Of a stretch of 64,000 bases of DNA, positions 8,981 through 18,123 are shown piece after piece. Position numbers and translations under genes: made by a program. Source of the DNA: G965216695 sp965216695. GTDB lineage: Bacteria; Pseudomonadota; Gammaproteobacteria; Pseudomonadales; Azotimanducaceae. The first letter of the stretch is position 1. Each line of letters opens with the position of its first letter. Location of the stretch: positions 806,001 to 870,000 of the forward strand of contig OZ244212.1 of NCBI GenBank assembly GCA_965216695.1, given 5' to 3'. A model generated the notes under the pieces. The model searched no databases. It was given only the letters and a program-made list of their open reading frames with translations, and was not told the DNA's origin.

Positions 8981-9532
8981 CTAATTAAGTACCAGCTGGC
9001 CGTCTTCCAGCGGAATCCGCTCGCCCGGGCGCTCGGCCATCCGCAGATAGCCTTCTTCCTCACCGATCCGGTAGGTCACGTCGTAGCCAACCACTTTCGA
9101 CGAGTAGTCAGTAACCGTCTCACAACGCGTCTCCATCGTCGTGACCGTGTCATTGGCCTGAACACGTTCCTGAATCTTGTTGCCGGCGTAGCCGCCTGCC
9201 GCCGCGCCGGCAACCGTGGCAATCTTCTTGCCGCTACCGCCGCCGATCTGATTACCGAGCACCCCGCCGATGACCGCGCCAGTGACGGTACCCGCCACCT
9301 GATGCTTGTCCCGGGCAGGCGCCGCCACCGTTACCGGAACCTGTGTGCACTCCTGACGGGGCACCGCTACCTGCTCTGTGGCTTCCGCCACAGCAACCAC
9401 TTCTGCGTAGCTGGGCGGCAGAACGGCCGTTTGCGCGCTTTCCGTCGACAGACTGCTGTATCCGGCGATCGCACCACCTGCAGTGGCAACCACCGCACCA
9501 ATGACCAGACCCTTTACCATTGCTGGGTTCAT
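8981..9532 (-). CDS. glycine-zipper outer-membrane-type protein
   Basis: 183 residues. A strong GGAGGG site fixes the ATG at 9532. The N-terminus is a hydrophobic signal or anchor (VKGLVIGAVVATAGGAIAG). The centre holds a glycine-zipper 2TM domain (VTGAVIGGVLGNQIGGGSGK, then VAGAAAGGYAGNKIQ), as in SlyB/OsmB-like envelope proteins. The C-terminus is soluble, with conserved Cys near TRCETVTDY and a YDVTYRIGEEEG segment. Proteins of this kind sit in the cell envelope and are often stress-induced. It is separated from gap by 115 nt and divergent from the TIR regulator at 9888. Confidence 0.85.
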   Translation of the reverse strand: MNPAMVKGLVIGAVVATAGGAIAGYSSLSTESAQTAVLPPSYAEVVAVAEATEQVAVPRQECTQVPVTVAAPARDKHQVAGTVTGAVIGGVLGNQIGGGSGKKIATVAGAAAGGYAGNKIQERVQANDTVTTMETRCETVTDYSSKVVGYDVTYRIGEEEGYLRMAERPGERIPLEDGQLVLN

Positions 9533-9887
9533 GACATTCCCTCCTCTACGTCCGTCGGCGATTGTAGGGTCCGGCCCGGTGTCCATCAGAGACCTGCGTC
9601 TCAACCGAAGGCAGTTCGTACCGGCGCGGGTTTCGGCCACGCACGGCTCAAACCGGTGTATTTAGTTAATATACTTGCTTATATGCACGATCTGGCCATG
9701 TACATGCGCATCCAAATACAATCGACAGCCATTCCAAAAGCCCCAGTACGCCGTCCGGTGCGACGATCGGCGTCGACGATGACAAGAAAAGGCGCCCAAC
9801 CGACTGGTTTCCGTCAGCCAGCGGCGCGCCAGCCACCCCCGAGGCAGGAGGCAACGCAAGCGGTCACGGCGATTCGCGTTCAGGGAA
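9533..9887. other. 355-nt divergent intergenic region
   Basis: Lies between the glycine-zipper gene (minus) and the winged-helix/TIR gene (plus), so it should hold both promoters. An AT-rich patch at about 9657-9685 (TTTAGTTAATATACTTGC) stands out from the GC-rich surroundings and is a likely promoter area. I see no convincing gene; longer open frames here are overprints of neighbouring genes. Confidence 0.5.
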
Positions 9888-11381
9888 ATGAGCAGCGCTG
9901 ACGACATCAACGCATACGAATTCGGTGAGTGGATCGTTGAGCCCCACCTGAATCGTATCCGGCGGGACGGCGACGACATTCAGTTGGAGCCGCGAACGCT
10001 GGACGTACTGCGCTACCTGCTCGACCACGCGGGCGAAGTGGTGTCCATCGACGAGCTGCTGGACTCGGTCTGGGCCGACCGCATCGTCGAACCCAATGCC
10101 GTCCACCGCAACGTGAACCGCATCCGCCGTGCGCTCGGCGACCGCGCTCGCGATCCCCGCTACATCGAAACCGTACCCAAGCGTGGCTACCGCACGGTGG
10201 CGCCGGTACGCACGATCGATGCCGCGCCGCACGATGCCGACCTGGCCGCATCGCTCGAGGCACTGACGCCCCCCTACCCCGCCTACGAGGGTGAGGAGCC
10301 CTTTACCTTCGTGTGCTATTCGCACAATGACCGTACACCCGTGTACCGAGAGCTGCTTCGGCTGAAGGCCGCCGGTGTGAACGTGTGGTACGACGAGGGC
10401 ATCTCTCCCGGAGCCGAATGGACCGAAGAGGTCGCAACGGCAATCAGCAACTGCACCTATTTTCTGATTTTCGTCTCACCCCACTCGATAGGGTCCAACA
10501 ATTGCCTGGACGAGTTGCAGTATGCGCAAACGCGCAGCAAACCACTTGTTGTCGTCTACCTCGAAGAGACCGATCTGACAGAAGGGCTGCGACTATCGAT
10601 CGGGCGCGTACAGGCGCTGTTCAAATATTCAATGCCGGAAAGCGCTTACGCGCGAAAGCTGCTTTCCGTTCTCAATCGGTCACCGGGGTCCCATGAGAAC
10701 ATTCCGGCACCGCCGCCGACAGTCGAAGCCAACACCACAACCGGCAAGCGGCGCGGTTGGCTCGTCGCCGGCGCTACCACATCGCTTGTCGTCGCGCTGC
10801 TCTCGTATCTGTTCCGCGACACCGATCTGCAGACGCTGATCACAGCAACGCCGGCAGACTCCATCCACGTGCAGCCGTTCGAGGATCTTACGCCCAGCCG
10901 CGACCAGGACTGGATAGGCGGCGTCATCGTATCCGCCGTGCGCATCGGGCTGCCCAAACGCGGCCTTACCGTCGTCAGCGACGGCAGCTACCGAACCGTC
11001 GACGAACCGGAGGATGCGCCAAAGGCCAAGTACAGGTTGACCGGTAGCGTCTCGCGCCTGCGAAACCGACTGCGCGTCACCGTCGAGCTGATCTCGCTCG
11101 AGAACAACAATCAGGTTTGGAGCCACGTGTATCACGAGCTCCTCGACGCCGAACTGTCCGCGCAGGACATGATCGCAACCAACATCGTCAGAGGCGTGTC
11201 CACCACAGTACGCGGCGAACTGAATCCGACCCTCGTCACCGCCGACGCCGGCGCAGACTCCGGTGCCGGCGCGCTGCAGGGCCTGCTCGACGACGATGAA
11301 GACCTGCCTTCGTTCGAATCATTCGACTCGTTCGAGTCGTTCGACGAAGAGGCGAGCGACGAGGAGGCGAGCAATGAATAA
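9888..11381 (+). CDS. winged-helix - TIR - transmembrane sensor protein
   Basis: 497 residues. Order: winged helix about 8-105 (YEFGEWIV, RYIETVPKRGYRTVAPV); TIR domain about 138-265 (FTFVCYSHNDR, NVWYDEGISPG, SPHSIGSNNCLDELQ); membrane segment about 291-308 (WLVAGATTSLVVALLSYL); then a FlgO/TolB-N-like periplasmic domain (SIHVQPFEDLTPS, YRLTGSVSRL). The tail is an acidic repeat (FESFDSFESFDEEASDEEAS). Glu209 lies where NAD-cleaving TIR domains keep their catalytic glutamate. The layout puts a TIR domain and a DNA-binding domain on the cytoplasmic side of one receptor. Its last codons overlap the next gene by 8 nt and supply that gene's GGAGG site, so the two are coupled. The ligand and any NADase activity are unknown. 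Confidence 0.85.
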   Translation: MSSADDINAYEFGEWIVEPHLNRIRRDGDDIQLEPRTLDVLRYLLDHAGEVVSIDELLDSVWADRIVEPNAVHRNVNRIRRALGDRARDPRYIETVPKRGYRTVAPVRTIDAAPHDADLAASLEALTPPYPAYEGEEPFTFVCYSHNDRTPVYRELLRLKAAGVNVWYDEGISPGAEWTEEVATAISNCTYFLIFVSPHSIGSNNCLDELQYAQTRSKPLVVVYLEETDLTEGLRLSIGRVQALFKYSMPESAYARKLLSVLNRSPGSHENIPAPPPTVEANTTTGKRRGWLVAGATTSLVVALLSYLFRDTDLQTLITATPADSIHVQPFEDLTPSRDQDWIGGVIVSAVRIGLPKRGLTVVSDGSYRTVDEPEDAPKAKYRLTGSVSRLRNRLRVTVELISLENNNQVWSHVYHELLDAELSAQDMIATNIVRGVSTTVRGELNPTLVTADAGADSGAGALQGLLDDDEDLPSFESFDSFESFDEEASDEEASNE

Positions 11382-13536
11382 CCGACCGCTCGCAGGAATT
11401 CTCGCAACTTTGTTCGTCACATTGGCGGCGTTGCCCGGCTCGCGCACACTCGCCGATACTGCTGGGTTCCTGAAACCCGTAGACGCGCGGCACGTGAGTG
11501 TCTCGCCAGATGGCAAACACGTGGCGATGGTTCAGGGTCGCGGCGACAAAGACCGGTTGATTCTCTTCCGCCGGCCGCTCTCCGGCCGCGACAGCATCGT
11601 CGCCGGCGCCGAATCCGCCAACGGCGAGCAGTTCCATCGAATCACCTGGGTCGGGTCCGAGAACGTACTGATCGAACCCGCGGTCGCTAGCAGTTTCGGC
11701 CAGCCGCCCACGCCGACCGGCGCGTTACTTCGCATGGGCGTGGACACCTCACGCAAAATCATCTTGCGCGCCAACCCGTCGGCAACGCCGCTCACAACCG
11801 CCGTGGTGAGCGTGCTTCCGGACGAACCGAATCATGTGCTGATTGCCGCGCACAGCCAGTGCGACAGCGAGTGCGGGCCCGTGGAGAAGAATCAGCGCCG
11901 CCTCGCCCGGCTCGATCTGACTAACGATTCACTATCGACGATCGGCGCAGACCCCGGCATGGACGCCTACTACGTGAGCAGCCCTGACGGCAAACGTGTG
12001 CTTGCTGCGGGGCGCAGCGCCGACGGAACCGTGACCGTCTCGAATTTCAACGGGGCCGAATGGACACCCATCACAAGCTTCGATCCGACAAAGGAAGTCG
12101 GCACGGTGCCTGTCGCGATCGATCAGCGCGGGACCGTGTACGCCCTCGTGAACCGCGTTGGTACCGCAGATCTGTCGCGTTGGGACCCGGCCAGCGGTAA
12201 AACGGAAGCCCTGTACCGCAACGGCGGCTCGGACCTGAGCACGTTGATGACCGACTACGCCGGCCGCCTGATCCTTGCGGCCCGCACCGACGCCGGGTTT
12301 GCCAACTGGCACTACCTGCAAGCTGAGCATCCGTTCACCGAGTTCCACAAAGCCCTGCGCGCGGCGCATCCGGACAGCGACGTCGACGTCACGAGCTTTA
12401 CCGCCGACGAAACCGAGGCGGTCGTACATGTGCACGGCCAGAGCAATCCCGGGCAGTTCTTCCTTGTCGACGTGAAAACCCGGGAGACCCGCCTGCTCGG
12501 TACAGCGCGCCCGTGGCTTACGAAAAAATCGTTACCGATCGCGCTGCCGTTCGAGGTAACAACGCGCGACAATTTCGCGCTACGCGGCTACATCACCGAG
12601 CCCGAACGCGCCGGCCCCCACCCGTTGGTGGTCTGGCTGCACGACCGCAGCGCAATCGAGCGCGCCGACACCCGATTCAATCCAGAAGTGCAGATGCTGG
12701 TGGAACGGGGCTTCGCGGTGCTGCAAGTGAATTATCGCGGCTCGGGTGGCCTGGGCGCGCAATACATACAGCCCGCAAATCGCAACGACGGCCAGGTTGT
12801 TCAGCAAGACATTGCCGATGCAACACGCTGGGCAGTCGATGAAGGCATTGCGCGGGAAGATGCGATCTGCGTTTACGGCCGGGGTTACGGCGCGTTTGCC
12901 GCGGCGAAAGCGCTCGCCACCAACAGCCGCCTGTACCAGTGCGCCGTTGCTGCCGACGGATTCTACGACGCGGCCGCTACGCGCAATGCCGGTATGGCCA
13001 GCGAGTTGACGCCACAGAGTCTGCTGCAGCCGCCCACACGACTGGACCTCGACGACGCGTCCCGAACCCCGGTCGAACGGGTCGGCAACATCGAAGGGTC
13101 GCTGCTGCTCGCCGGAGACGACGCGCAAACCCGGGCTATGGCCGACGCATTGACGAAGCTCGACAAACCCGTGGAACAACTTCCAGCACTCGCAACCGCC
13201 GACGCCTTCGACCAGATGCTGAATTTCCTGGAACGCGCTCTCAAGACCACTGAGACCGGGGGCGTCGACATGGGTTTCGGGCAATCGCTGACGCCCCAAC
13301 AGGCAGCAGCGTTCCAAAAGATCGTCGACACCATGCGCGACGAGCTGGAAACGCGTATGCGGCGACGGGTAGCGAGCCCTCATGCGGTTCGACGTGAAAT
13401 TGAACGCGTGATCGAACGCCATGACAACGAGGTGCGTGGCATCGTCGACGACGCGCAGTGGCAGACGTACCCAGCGTTCAAGTCCAATCTGGCGACCCAG
13501 CTCGCTGCCGACTACGACGTGGTGCAGATCAATTGA
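11374..13536 (+). CDS. exported S9-peptidase-like protein lacking the catalytic serine
   Basis: 720 residues with a signal peptide (LAGILATLFVTLAALPG). Residues about 30-400 look like the beta-propeller of prolyl-oligopeptidase-type proteins (VSVSPDGKHVAM, SSPDGKRVLAAG). Residues about 420-640 are an alpha/beta-hydrolase (PHPLVVWLHD, QVNYRGSGGLG). Where the family has G-x-S-Y-G-G-Y, this protein reads G-R-G-Y-G-A-F, so the nucleophile is Gly504. An Asp (AGDDAQT) is present, but I see no histidine where the triad His is expected. It should therefore be proteolytically inactive, perhaps a peptide-binding protein. About 80 helical residues are added at the C-terminus. Coupled to the TIR regulator by an 8-nt overlap. 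Confidence 0.8.
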   Translation: MNNRPLAGILATLFVTLAALPGSRTLADTAGFLKPVDARHVSVSPDGKHVAMVQGRGDKDRLILFRRPLSGRDSIVAGAESANGEQFHRITWVGSENVLIEPAVASSFGQPPTPTGALLRMGVDTSRKIILRANPSATPLTTAVVSVLPDEPNHVLIAAHSQCDSECGPVEKNQRRLARLDLTNDSLSTIGADPGMDAYYVSSPDGKRVLAAGRSADGTVTVSNFNGAEWTPITSFDPTKEVGTVPVAIDQRGTVYALVNRVGTADLSRWDPASGKTEALYRNGGSDLSTLMTDYAGRLILAARTDAGFANWHYLQAEHPFTEFHKALRAAHPDSDVDVTSFTADETEAVVHVHGQSNPGQFFLVDVKTRETRLLGTARPWLTKKSLPIALPFEVTTRDNFALRGYITEPERAGPHPLVVWLHDRSAIERADTRFNPEVQMLVERGFAVLQVNYRGSGGLGAQYIQPANRNDGQVVQQDIADATRWAVDEGIAREDAICVYGRGYGAFAAAKALATNSRLYQCAVAADGFYDAAATRNAGMASELTPQSLLQPPTRLDLDDASRTPVERVGNIEGSLLLAGDDAQTRAMADALTKLDKPVEQLPALATADAFDQMLNFLERALKTTETGGVDMGFGQSLTPQQAAAFQKIVDTMRDELETRMRRRVASPHAVRREIERVIERHDNEVRGIVDDAQWQTYPAFKSNLATQLAADYDVVQIN

Positions 13537-13639
13537 TCGGGTCGACACGTTAGCGTCGGAGCACTGAATCACCCGCGTACAATTGTCGAACCCGCAATGG
13601 CCGGATAGCATGATCCCACTACTCTGGGAGGGTGGAACC

Positions 13640-14410
13640 ATGACGGCATTCGACATGACCGGGAAACACGTCGCCATTACCGGCGCGTCCTCCGGTTTCG
13701 GACATCATTTTGCCGGCGTCCTCGCGGGGGCTGGCGCGTCAGTCACCCTCGGGGCCCGGCGTGAGAGCAAACTGGCCGGGCGCGTGGCGGAAATTCGCGA
13801 CGCTGGAGGCAAGGCCACTGCGGTAAGTCTGGACGTACGCGAGCGGCCGAGCCTGGAAGGCTTTATCGCCAGCGCCGCAGACGCGTTCGGGCCGATAGAC
13901 GTACTGATCAACAACGCAGGCGTGGAAGCCGGCGCGAAGACCTACACGATGATCGACGAAGACGACTGGGACTACGTGCTGGACACTAATCTGAAGAGCG
14001 CGTGGCTGCTGTCCAAGCTCTATACGGAGCACGTGCAGGCGACCGGACAGCCAGGTGGCAACATCGTCATGGTGTCGTCCATTACCGACCGCCGTTCGAT
14101 CAAGGGCCAGTTTCCCTACGCTGTCTCCAAGGCGGGTATGTCGCGCATGACAGAGCTGATGGCCCTTGAAGCAGCCCGGTACGGCATACGGGTCAACGCG
14201 CTCGCGCCGGGCTATGTGCTCACCGACGTGAGTCGCCTGCTGCTCGAGAGTCCGCAGGCCGGCGAATTCGTCCAGGGCATTCCCATGCGCCGCTTCGGCG
14301 AGTTCGACGACCTGGACGGCCCGCTGCTGTTGTTGGCCTCCGATGCGTCGAAATACATGACCGGCAGCATCCTGGTCGTCGATGGCGGACACGTTTGCGC
14401 CTCGCTGTGA
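13640..14410 (+). CDS. short-chain dehydrogenase/reductase
   Basis: 256 residues, the usual SDR length. Visible: cofactor motif TGASSGFG near residue 15, NNAG, the catalytic Ser of MVSSITDRR, YAVSK with Tyr and Lys, and the LAPGYVLTD loop. Oxidises or reduces an alcohol/carbonyl pair with NAD(P). The ATG at 13640 follows a GGAGGGTGG site; upstream in-frame starts lack one. Followed after 46 nt by an epoxide hydrolase on the same strand, so the pair may act on related substrates. The substrate is unknown. Confidence 0.88.
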   Translation: MTAFDMTGKHVAITGASSGFGHHFAGVLAGAGASVTLGARRESKLAGRVAEIRDAGGKATAVSLDVRERPSLEGFIASAADAFGPIDVLINNAGVEAGAKTYTMIDEDDWDYVLDTNLKSAWLLSKLYTEHVQATGQPGGNIVMVSSITDRRSIKGQFPYAVSKAGMSRMTELMALEAARYGIRVNALAPGYVLTDVSRLLLESPQAGEFVQGIPMRRFGEFDDLDGPLLLLASDASKYMTGSILVVDGGHVCASL

Positions 14411-14456
14411 ACGCACCACACGATTTCACCATGACACTATCTTCGAGGAACAAACG

Positions 14457-15599
14457 ATGAGTTCTCCCCGCCCTTTCCAAGTGGACATCCCCGTGTCCGA
14501 GTACGAGTCACTGCAACACAAACTCGCGGAAACCCGCCTGCCCGAGACCGAAACCGTCGACGATTGGTCTCAGGGTGTGCCATTGGGATACGCGCGCGAG
14601 TTCCTCGACTACTGGCAGAACAGCTACGACATGCAACGCCTTGCCCGGCGCATAAACGCGCATCCGCAGTTCACAATGACCCTAGATGGATTGGACATCC
14701 ATTTTCTGCACATCCGCTCGCCGCACTCGAATGCCAAACCGCTGCTGATGACGCATGGCTGGCCGGGTTCGCAGATGGAGTTCATGCGTGTCATCGAGCC
14801 GCTCACGCAACCGGAAAAACACGGTGGGTCCGCCGACGACGCGTTCCACCTGGTACTGCCCTCACTGCCCGGCTACGGATTCTCGGCCAAGCCAACTGCG
14901 ACAGGATGGGGGGTCGAGAAAACCGCGCGCGAGTGGATGCAGTTGATGGCAAATCTTGGCTATCGGAAATACGTTGCGCAGGGAGGCGATTGGGGATCCG
15001 CGGTGACCACCGCGATCGGCTACCAGAACGACGGCAACTGCCAGGCCATTCATCTGAACATGGTTACCGCACGCCCCGACCCCGACACGATGGACGACCT
15101 AACACCGCTGGAGCAGCGCGCGGTGGCCGGTATACAGCACTACCAGGATTGGGATTCCGGCTACTCCAAACAGCAGTCCACCCGCCCACAGACGCTCGGA
15201 TACGCGCTGGTCGATTCGCCGATGGGACAGGCAATGTGGATCGTCGAGAAATTCTGGTCCTGGATGGACTGCGACGGCCACCCGGAAAACGTGCTTACGC
15301 GCGACGAATTGCTCGACAACGTAATGATGTACTGGCTCACTGCATCGGGCGCATCGTCGGGGCGCCTGTACTGGGAGAGCTTCAATCGCCTCGGCGCCCC
15401 GGACGTGCCGACGCCGATGGGCGGCAGCATCTTTCCGAAAGAGATCTTTACCTGCTCGCGCCGCTGGGCGGACAAGCGCTTCAAGAAGATCATCTACTGG
15501 AACGAATTGGACAAAGGCGGGCACTTCGCCGCGTTCGAACAGCCGGATGTCTTCGTCGGCGAACTGCGCGACTGTTTCCGCTCCGTGTCCACCCTGTGA
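14457..15599 (+). CDS. epoxide hydrolase (EHN family)
   Basis: 380 residues. The N-terminal EHN lid domain (residues about 5-110, FQVDIPVSEYESLQ) precedes an alpha/beta-hydrolase. Visible: oxyanion motif HGWPGS at 100-105, nucleophile Asp178 in GGDWGS, and the C-terminal His of KGGHFAAFEQP. This matches microsomal-type epoxide hydrolases, which open epoxides to diols; other family members hydrolyse other substrates. The ATG follows GAGGAAC. Its stop TGA overlaps the GTG start of the acetoacetyl-CoA synthetase (GTGA). It sits between an SDR and a CoA ligase, consistent with a catabolic route that ends in a ketoacid. Confidence 0.88.
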   Translation: MSSPRPFQVDIPVSEYESLQHKLAETRLPETETVDDWSQGVPLGYAREFLDYWQNSYDMQRLARRINAHPQFTMTLDGLDIHFLHIRSPHSNAKPLLMTHGWPGSQMEFMRVIEPLTQPEKHGGSADDAFHLVLPSLPGYGFSAKPTATGWGVEKTAREWMQLMANLGYRKYVAQGGDWGSAVTTAIGYQNDGNCQAIHLNMVTARPDPDTMDDLTPLEQRAVAGIQHYQDWDSGYSKQQSTRPQTLGYALVDSPMGQAMWIVEKFWSWMDCDGHPENVLTRDELLDNVMMYWLTASGASSGRLYWESFNRLGAPDVPTPMGGSIFPKEIFTCSRRWADKRFKKIIYWNELDKGGHFAAFEQPDVFVGELRDCFRSVSTL

Positions 15600-17533
15600 C
15601 CGAACCGCTGTGGCGCCCATCGGGCCGGGCCACGCAACTGCAGCGTTTTCGGAACGACGTTGCAACGCTGGCCGACCGCGAGATGCCTGACTACGCGGCG
15701 CTGCACGCGTGGTCGGTCGCCGAGCCGGACGCATTCTGGCGCCATGTCTGGCAATTCACCGGGCTCGTATCGGAGGAACCGCCGCAAAGTATGCTGAGCG
15801 GGCGAGGTGTATGGGACGATGCGCGATGGGGCGAAGGATGCCAGCTTAACTACGCCGCCAATCTGCTGCGCTTTCGCGACGAGCGTATCGCGCTCGTCGC
15901 TTTGTCCGAGTTCGGCGAGCGGCAAACCATAACGTACGCGGAACTCTCCGACGCCTCCGCTCGTATCGCCGCCGCGCTGCAGTCGTTTGGCGTGGCACCG
16001 GGCGACCGGGTTGCCGGGTGGTTGCCCAATGTGATCGAGACCGTTGTCGCCATGCTCGCCACCGCACAGCTGGGCGCGGTCTGGTCGTCGTGCTCCCCGG
16101 ATTTCGGCGCCGAGGGTGCACTGGACCGTTTCGGCCAAATCGAACCCAAGGTGCTGTTTGCGTGCGACGGCTACGTCTACGCGGGCAAACACTTCGATAC
16201 GCGCACGAAGATGACCCGCGTCGCACGCGATGTATCGAGTATAAAGCACCTGATCTGGGTACCTACGCTGAGAGGCGCACCTGTCGCCGAAGGCACAGGA
16301 CAACACGATTGGTCCTCGTTGCTGGCCAAAACGGCGCCGTCGCAGAGTTACCATCCGTGCGCATTCAACGACCCCCTGTACATCCTCTACTCGTCAGGAA
16401 CCACGGGAAAACCAAAATGCATCGTGCACGGCGTCGGCGGCACGCTGATCCAACATGCGAAGGAACACGTACTGCATGTTGACCTCACCCGCGACGACAC
16501 GTTGTTTTTCTTTACAACGTGCGGCTGGATGATGTGGAACTGGCTCGTGAGCGCGCTCGCCACCGGTTGCCGCATCGTGCTCTACGAAGGCTCGCCCTTC
16601 CACCCCACGCCGTCGGCCCTGATGGATCTGGCGGCCTCCGAATCCGTAAGCGTGTTCGGTGCCGGTGCGAAGTATCTCGCCGGAATTCACAAGGAGGGAC
16701 TCCAACCGATCAAGACACACGATCTGGGCGCGCTGCGTTGCCTTCTGTCGACGGGTTCCCCACTTGCCCACGAAGGCTTCGACTATGTGTATTCGAGCAT
16801 TAAATCCGACGTCCACCTTGCGTCGATCTCCGGCGGCACAGACCTGATTTCATGCTTCGTCCTCGGCAATCCGGAGATGCCGGTTTGGCGCGGCGAAATC
16901 CAGTGCGCCGGCCTCGGTATGGCCGTTGAGGTGTGGAACGAGCGCAGCGAGCCGGTACGGGGTGAGAAAGGCGAACTGGTGTGCACGCAGCCGTTTCCCT
17001 CCGCACCGATCGGGTTCTGGAACGACCCGGACGACCGGCGCTACCACGACGCGTACTTTTCCCGCTTCCCCGGTGTCTGGACGCACGGCGACTACGCCGA
17101 GATCACGTCGCACGGTGGATTCGTGATACACGGTCGCAGTGACACCGTGCTCAATCCGGGCGGCGTGCGAATCGGTACCGCAGAGATTTACCGTCAGGTA
17201 GAGCAGATACCAGTCATTCGGGAAGCCGTGTGTGTCGGCCAGGAGTGGGAGGACGACACACGCGTCGTTTTATTCGTACTGCTGGCGGATGACTACACCT
17301 TGGACGACGCATTGGTCGCCGAGATCCGGCAGCGCATTCGGACCCACGCGTCCCCCCGTCACGTTCCTGCAAGGGTAGTGGCTGTCGCCGACATCCCCCG
17401 TACGCTGAACGGCAAGATCTCGGAGTTGGCGGTGCGCGACGTGATTCACGGTCGGACCGTCGGTAACGCAGCAGCACTCGCCAACCCAGAAGCACTGGAT
17501 CTGTACCGGAACATCGAAGCGCTGGCGCAGTGA
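15596..17533 (+). CDS. aacS: acetoacetyl-CoA synthetase
   Basis: 645 residues. Activates acetoacetate (or a similar keto acid) with ATP and CoA. Visible: ACAS N-terminal region, AMP-binding motif YILYSSGTTGKPKC, the family-typical TTCGWMMWNW, GEIQCAGLGM, and the C-terminal loop LNGKISELAVR with the lysine used in adenylation. The GTG at 15596 overlaps the epoxide hydrolase stop; the same frame stays open far upstream, but that part only overprints the hydrolase. Its stop overlaps the GTG of the next gene, so three genes are translationally linked. Role is probably feeding C4 ketone fragments into central metabolism. Confidence 0.92.
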   Translation: MTEPLWRPSGRATQLQRFRNDVATLADREMPDYAALHAWSVAEPDAFWRHVWQFTGLVSEEPPQSMLSGRGVWDDARWGEGCQLNYAANLLRFRDERIALVALSEFGERQTITYAELSDASARIAAALQSFGVAPGDRVAGWLPNVIETVVAMLATAQLGAVWSSCSPDFGAEGALDRFGQIEPKVLFACDGYVYAGKHFDTRTKMTRVARDVSSIKHLIWVPTLRGAPVAEGTGQHDWSSLLAKTAPSQSYHPCAFNDPLYILYSSGTTGKPKCIVHGVGGTLIQHAKEHVLHVDLTRDDTLFFFTTCGWMMWNWLVSALATGCRIVLYEGSPFHPTPSALMDLAASESVSVFGAGAKYLAGIHKEGLQPIKTHDLGALRCLLSTGSPLAHEGFDYVYSSIKSDVHLASISGGTDLISCFVLGNPEMPVWRGEIQCAGLGMAVEVWNERSEPVRGEKGELVCTQPFPSAPIGFWNDPDDRRYHDAYFSRFPGVWTHGDYAEITSHGGFVIHGRSDTVLNPGGVRIGTAEIYRQVEQIPVIREAVCVGQEWEDDTRVVLFVLLADDYTLDDALVAEIRQRIRTHASPRHVPARVVAVADIPRTLNGKISELAVRDVIHGRTVGNAAALANPEALDLYRNIEALAQ

Positions 17534-18105
17534 ACGATTCGGCGCCGACCGCGGCGAATGCTGTCCCAGCGTTCACGCGCGACGCCGTCATCGTCGCGCT
17601 CGTGGCCCTTTCGTGGGTCGCCGCCGAACACACCTTCCAACCCAACGGTCACCCGGTCCCGTTGACCGTCGGCGTAGCAACCGGCGCGCTATGGATCATC
17701 TTGTGCCACGAGTGGGGTCACTTTGCCGGTGCCCGGCTCGCGGCCGCGCGGATATCCGTCGCCGAACCGCTACGCTGGTCAATCCTGCGTTTCGACTTTC
17801 CGTACGCGGCCAACAGCCGTACGCAGTTTTTAATCATGACAGCGACCGGGCACGCCGCTCACTGGATCGCGTTGGGCTTCGCGTGGCTTGTCGCATCCGG
17901 GCCGAGTCGCAGCCACCCGGAGCTGGTTGCCGGAGCCGCTGGCTGGGTTGCGTTCGCCACCCTGGTGGAGTTGCCTGTCATCGTCCGCACACTCGCAGGC
18001 GCGGACCCGGAAGCCGCGCTGCGGCGAATCAACGGCATCAACTTAACGCTCAACGCGTTTGCCGCGATGGGTGTTGGCTGGATTACGTACCGCTTTCTGG
18101 GTTGA
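17530..18105 (+). CDS. membrane zinc metalloprotease-like protein
   Basis: 191 residues, mostly hydrophobic. The motif CHEWGHFAGARL carries HExxH inside the second membrane segment, as in M50-type site-2 proteases. Further helices lie at about 100-125, 133-155 and 170-188. The usual second M50 motif with the metal-binding Asp is not obvious, so this may be a distant member or not a protease. The start GTG overlaps the stop of aacS by 4 nt. Converges with the dioxygenase gene, 18 nt away. Confidence 0.65.
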   Translation: MNDSAPTAANAVPAFTRDAVIVALVALSWVAAEHTFQPNGHPVPLTVGVATGALWIILCHEWGHFAGARLAAARISVAEPLRWSILRFDFPYAANSRTQFLIMTATGHAAHWIALGFAWLVASGPSRSHPELVAGAAGWVAFATLVELPVIVRTLAGADPEAALRRINGINLTLNAFAAMGVGWITYRFLG

Positions 18106-18123
18106 CCTAGATTGTGAAGTCGT

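Noticed and set aside
8798..9901. 367-codon plus-strand frame.
   Set aside because: Overprints the glycine-zipper gene, which has a clear domain and ribosome site.
10283..10680. TIR gene seen as part of a multi-gene anti-phage system.
   Set aside because: No effector, nuclease, reverse transcriptase or phage-defence partner lies near; the layout is that of a regulator.
12580..13677. 365-codon open frame on the minus strand.
   Set aside because: It lies inside the S9-like gene, which has a signal peptide and recognisable domains; the minus frame shows no domain and is a GC-rich shadow.
14564..15595. Long in-frame extension that would make acetoacetyl-CoA synthetase 989 residues.
   Set aside because: It overprints the epoxide hydrolase in another frame, has Arg-rich non-protein-like sequence and exceeds the family length; GTG 15596 fits.
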